DNA of 8,257 nt from Candidatus Firestoneibacteriota bacterium (GTDB lineage Bacteria; Oederibacteriota; JAAXVQ01), in NCBI GenBank assembly GCA_013335425.1, contig JAAXVQ010000075.1, forward strand, positions 1 to 8,257, written 5' to 3'. The notes under the pieces were generated by a model. That model was not told the origin of the DNA. It was given only the letters and a program-made list of their open reading frames with translations, and did no database searches. Each line of letters starts with the position of its first letter. The stretch's first letter is position 1. Shown one piece after another: positions 7,789 to 8,257 of this stretch. The position numbers and the translations under genes are program-made.

Positions 7789-7794
7789 CCTCCT
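7789..7794 (-). promoter_or_regulatory. Strong Shine-Dalgarno of pilM
   Basis: AGGAGG lies five bases before the GTG codon at 7783 and decides that start. No ATG near this point fits the conserved PilM N-terminus better. Confidence 0.85.
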
Positions 7795-7839
7795 CGAATC
7801 ACTATAAATATGGCGCAATCACCTGCAGAACCTTGTCGG

Positions 7840-7882
7840 TTGTACTACTATATATTTTGATTCGTCGCTGTTCGAAGTACAA
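7840..7882. promoter_or_regulatory. Inverted repeat TTGTACT/AGTACAA, possible operator
   Basis: TTGTACT at 7840-7846 and AGTACAA at 7876-7882 are perfect 7-bp inverted arms separated by 29 nt. Each arm lies next to a TATATA tract. The right arm overlaps the -10 box of the predicted pil promoter and the left arm lies in the leader. The arrangement suits a transcription-factor operator, or a long leader hairpin if transcribed. The binding protein is unknown, and chance is possible in such AT-rich DNA. Confidence 0.4.
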
Positions 7883-7909
7883 TATATAGGCACATTTTTT
7901 CAAAATCAA
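7881..7909 (-). promoter_or_regulatory. Predicted sigma70-type promoter of the pilMNOPQ operon
   Basis: On the minus strand, TTGATT (-35, 7904-7909) and TATATT (-10, 7881-7886) are separated by exactly 17 nt. They match the consensus hexamers at four and five of six positions. Transcription would begin near 7874, giving a leader of about 90 nt before pilM. The -35 touches the base of the terminator hairpin upstream. It is the best candidate in the gap; other TATA-like boxes nearby lack a good -35. Confidence 0.5.
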
Positions 7910-7937
7910 AAAAAAGCTTTAAAAACAAGCTTTTTTT
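7909..7937. terminator. Symmetrical A/T-flanked intrinsic terminator-like hairpin
   Basis: An 11-bp perfect stem (seven A then GCTT, paired with AAGC then seven T; arms 7909-7919 and 7927-7937) encloses a 7-nt loop. The U-run is part of the stem, so the signal reads the same way on both strands. On the minus strand it would end transcripts of the receiver gene, about 120 nt after its stop, before the pil promoter. The stem has only two G-C pairs, so strength is uncertain. Confidence 0.55.
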
Positions 7938-8033
7938 AGTGATTTTAAGTTAGGTCATATTTTTTTGTAATTATAATCCATATGTGCCTGAAAAGGCAAT
8001 GAAAAAAGGGACAAGGTTCAAAAGAAACGGGAC

Positions 8034-8049
8034 CCAGCCGACTTGCTGG
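8034..8049 (-). terminator. Weak hairpin after the receiver-domain gene
   Basis: CCAGC and GCTGG form a perfect 5-bp stem with a 6-nt loop, starting a few bases after the TAA of the receiver gene. It is followed on the minus strand by a T-containing but interrupted tract. It could be a weak terminator or a 3'-end stabilising hairpin; the longer hairpin at 7909-7937 looks like the main terminator. Confidence 0.3.
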
Positions 8050-8055
8050 AAGAGG

Positions 8056-8257
8056 TTAATTTACTCGGGCAGAGGAGCCCAACAAGGTGGCAATGGTTCT
8101 TTTCATTTCACCGAAATCAAAGGGTTTCGAAAAACACGCTTCGGCCCCAGCGGCCCGGGCCTGCACCGCTAATTTGTCGGACAAGGCCGCGGAGAAAAAA
8201 ATAATCTTGGGCTCGGCGAGTTTTTCCCTGACCAATTGAATAAAATCCAAACCGCTA
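8056..8257 (-). CDS. Response-regulator receiver domain, C-terminal part (5' end outside window)
   Basis: The 66 visible residues match the last half of a CheY-like receiver domain. SGLDFIQLVRE corresponds to the helix after the phosphorylated-Asp strand. KIIFFSA carries the conserved Ser/Thr switch position (Ser). AGAEACFSKPFD carries the invariant Lys-Pro pair, and the final helix FGEMKRTIATLL follows. The phosphoacceptor Asp lies beyond the window edge. The protein stops only a few residues after the receiver fold, so it is either a single-domain regulator or a larger protein with a C-terminal receiver. No DNA-binding domain follows. The frame stays open to the edge; an internal TTG at 8250 is not the real start. 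It lies upstream of and codirectional with pilM, so a role in pilus control is possible but unproven. Confidence 0.85.
   Translation of the reverse strand, partial: SGLDFIQLVREKLAEPKIIFFSAALSDKLAVQARAAGAEACFSKPFDFGEMKRTIATLLGSSARVN

Larger units (their letters stand above)
7784..8055. other. AT-rich intergenic region upstream of pilM
   Basis: This 272-base gap separates the receiver-domain gene from pilM, both on the minus strand. It is much richer in A and T than the flanking coding DNA, especially 7841-7985. It holds the pilM ribosome binding site, an inverted repeat, a promoter, a terminator-like hairpin and a weaker hairpin close to the receiver stop. The stretch 7938-8033 shows no gene; it has only A/T runs and two GGGAC copies (8008-8012 and 8029-8033). 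Confidence 0.8.

Noticed and set aside
8001..8036. Two GGGAC copies 21 nt apart beside A-runs, resembling the edges of small repeat elements
   Set aside because: Only two 5-base copies, no convincing inverted repeat and no transposase nearby; it could be genome-wide repeat debris but nothing here shows it.
7984..8172. Small plus-strand frame of 62 codons across the intergenic region
   Set aside because: It runs antisense into the receiver gene, has no ribosome binding site or recognisable motif, and half of it is the shadow of the receiver domain.

Overview
The window comes from a Gram-negative (diderm) bacterium. It encodes an outer-membrane secretin for type IV pili and a glycosyltransferase of the lipopolysaccharide heptosyltransferase family. 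Coding DNA is GC-rich, while the single real intergenic region is AT-rich. The phylum cannot be fixed from sequence alone. The PilP without a lipobox and the mixed pil/polysaccharide gene order argue against a standard gamma- or betaproteobacterial locus; a lineage such as Elusimicrobiota, Omnitrophota, PVC or a former deltaproteobacterial group is a low-confidence guess.

Every gene lies on the minus strand, so transcription runs from right to left. At the right edge (8056-8257) is the C-terminal end of a response-regulator receiver domain. A 272-base AT-rich gap (7784-8055) follows. It holds a weak hairpin after the receiver gene, an 11-bp A/T-flanked terminator-like hairpin, a good sigma70-type promoter, and an inverted repeat that overlaps the promoter's -10 box.

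The complete type IV pilus alignment module pilM-pilN-pilO-pilP-pilQ follows (7783 down to 2821), with overlaps or short gaps between genes. PilM (cytoplasmic actin-like ATPase) binds the INLLP tail of PilN. PilN and PilO form the inner-membrane periplasmic pair. PilP links them to the PilQ secretin in the outer membrane.

The same gene string continues without an obvious terminator into two carbohydrate genes: a CE4/NodB-type polysaccharide deacetylase (2054-2782) and a long open frame that runs off the left edge (1-2048). I checked the latter codon by codon and found no in-frame stop. It encodes a multi-spanning O-antigen ligase/Wzy_C membrane protein fused directly to a GT9 (heptosyltransferase-like) domain. 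This fusion, and its placement behind a pilus secretin operon, are the most unusual points in the window. One hypothesis is that it glycosylates pilin or a surface polysaccharide made together with the pilus, because known pilin oligosaccharyltransferases (PglL/TfpO type) also carry Wzy_C domains.

The plus strand shows no credible gene. I see no tRNA, rRNA, CRISPR array, insertion sequence or origin.
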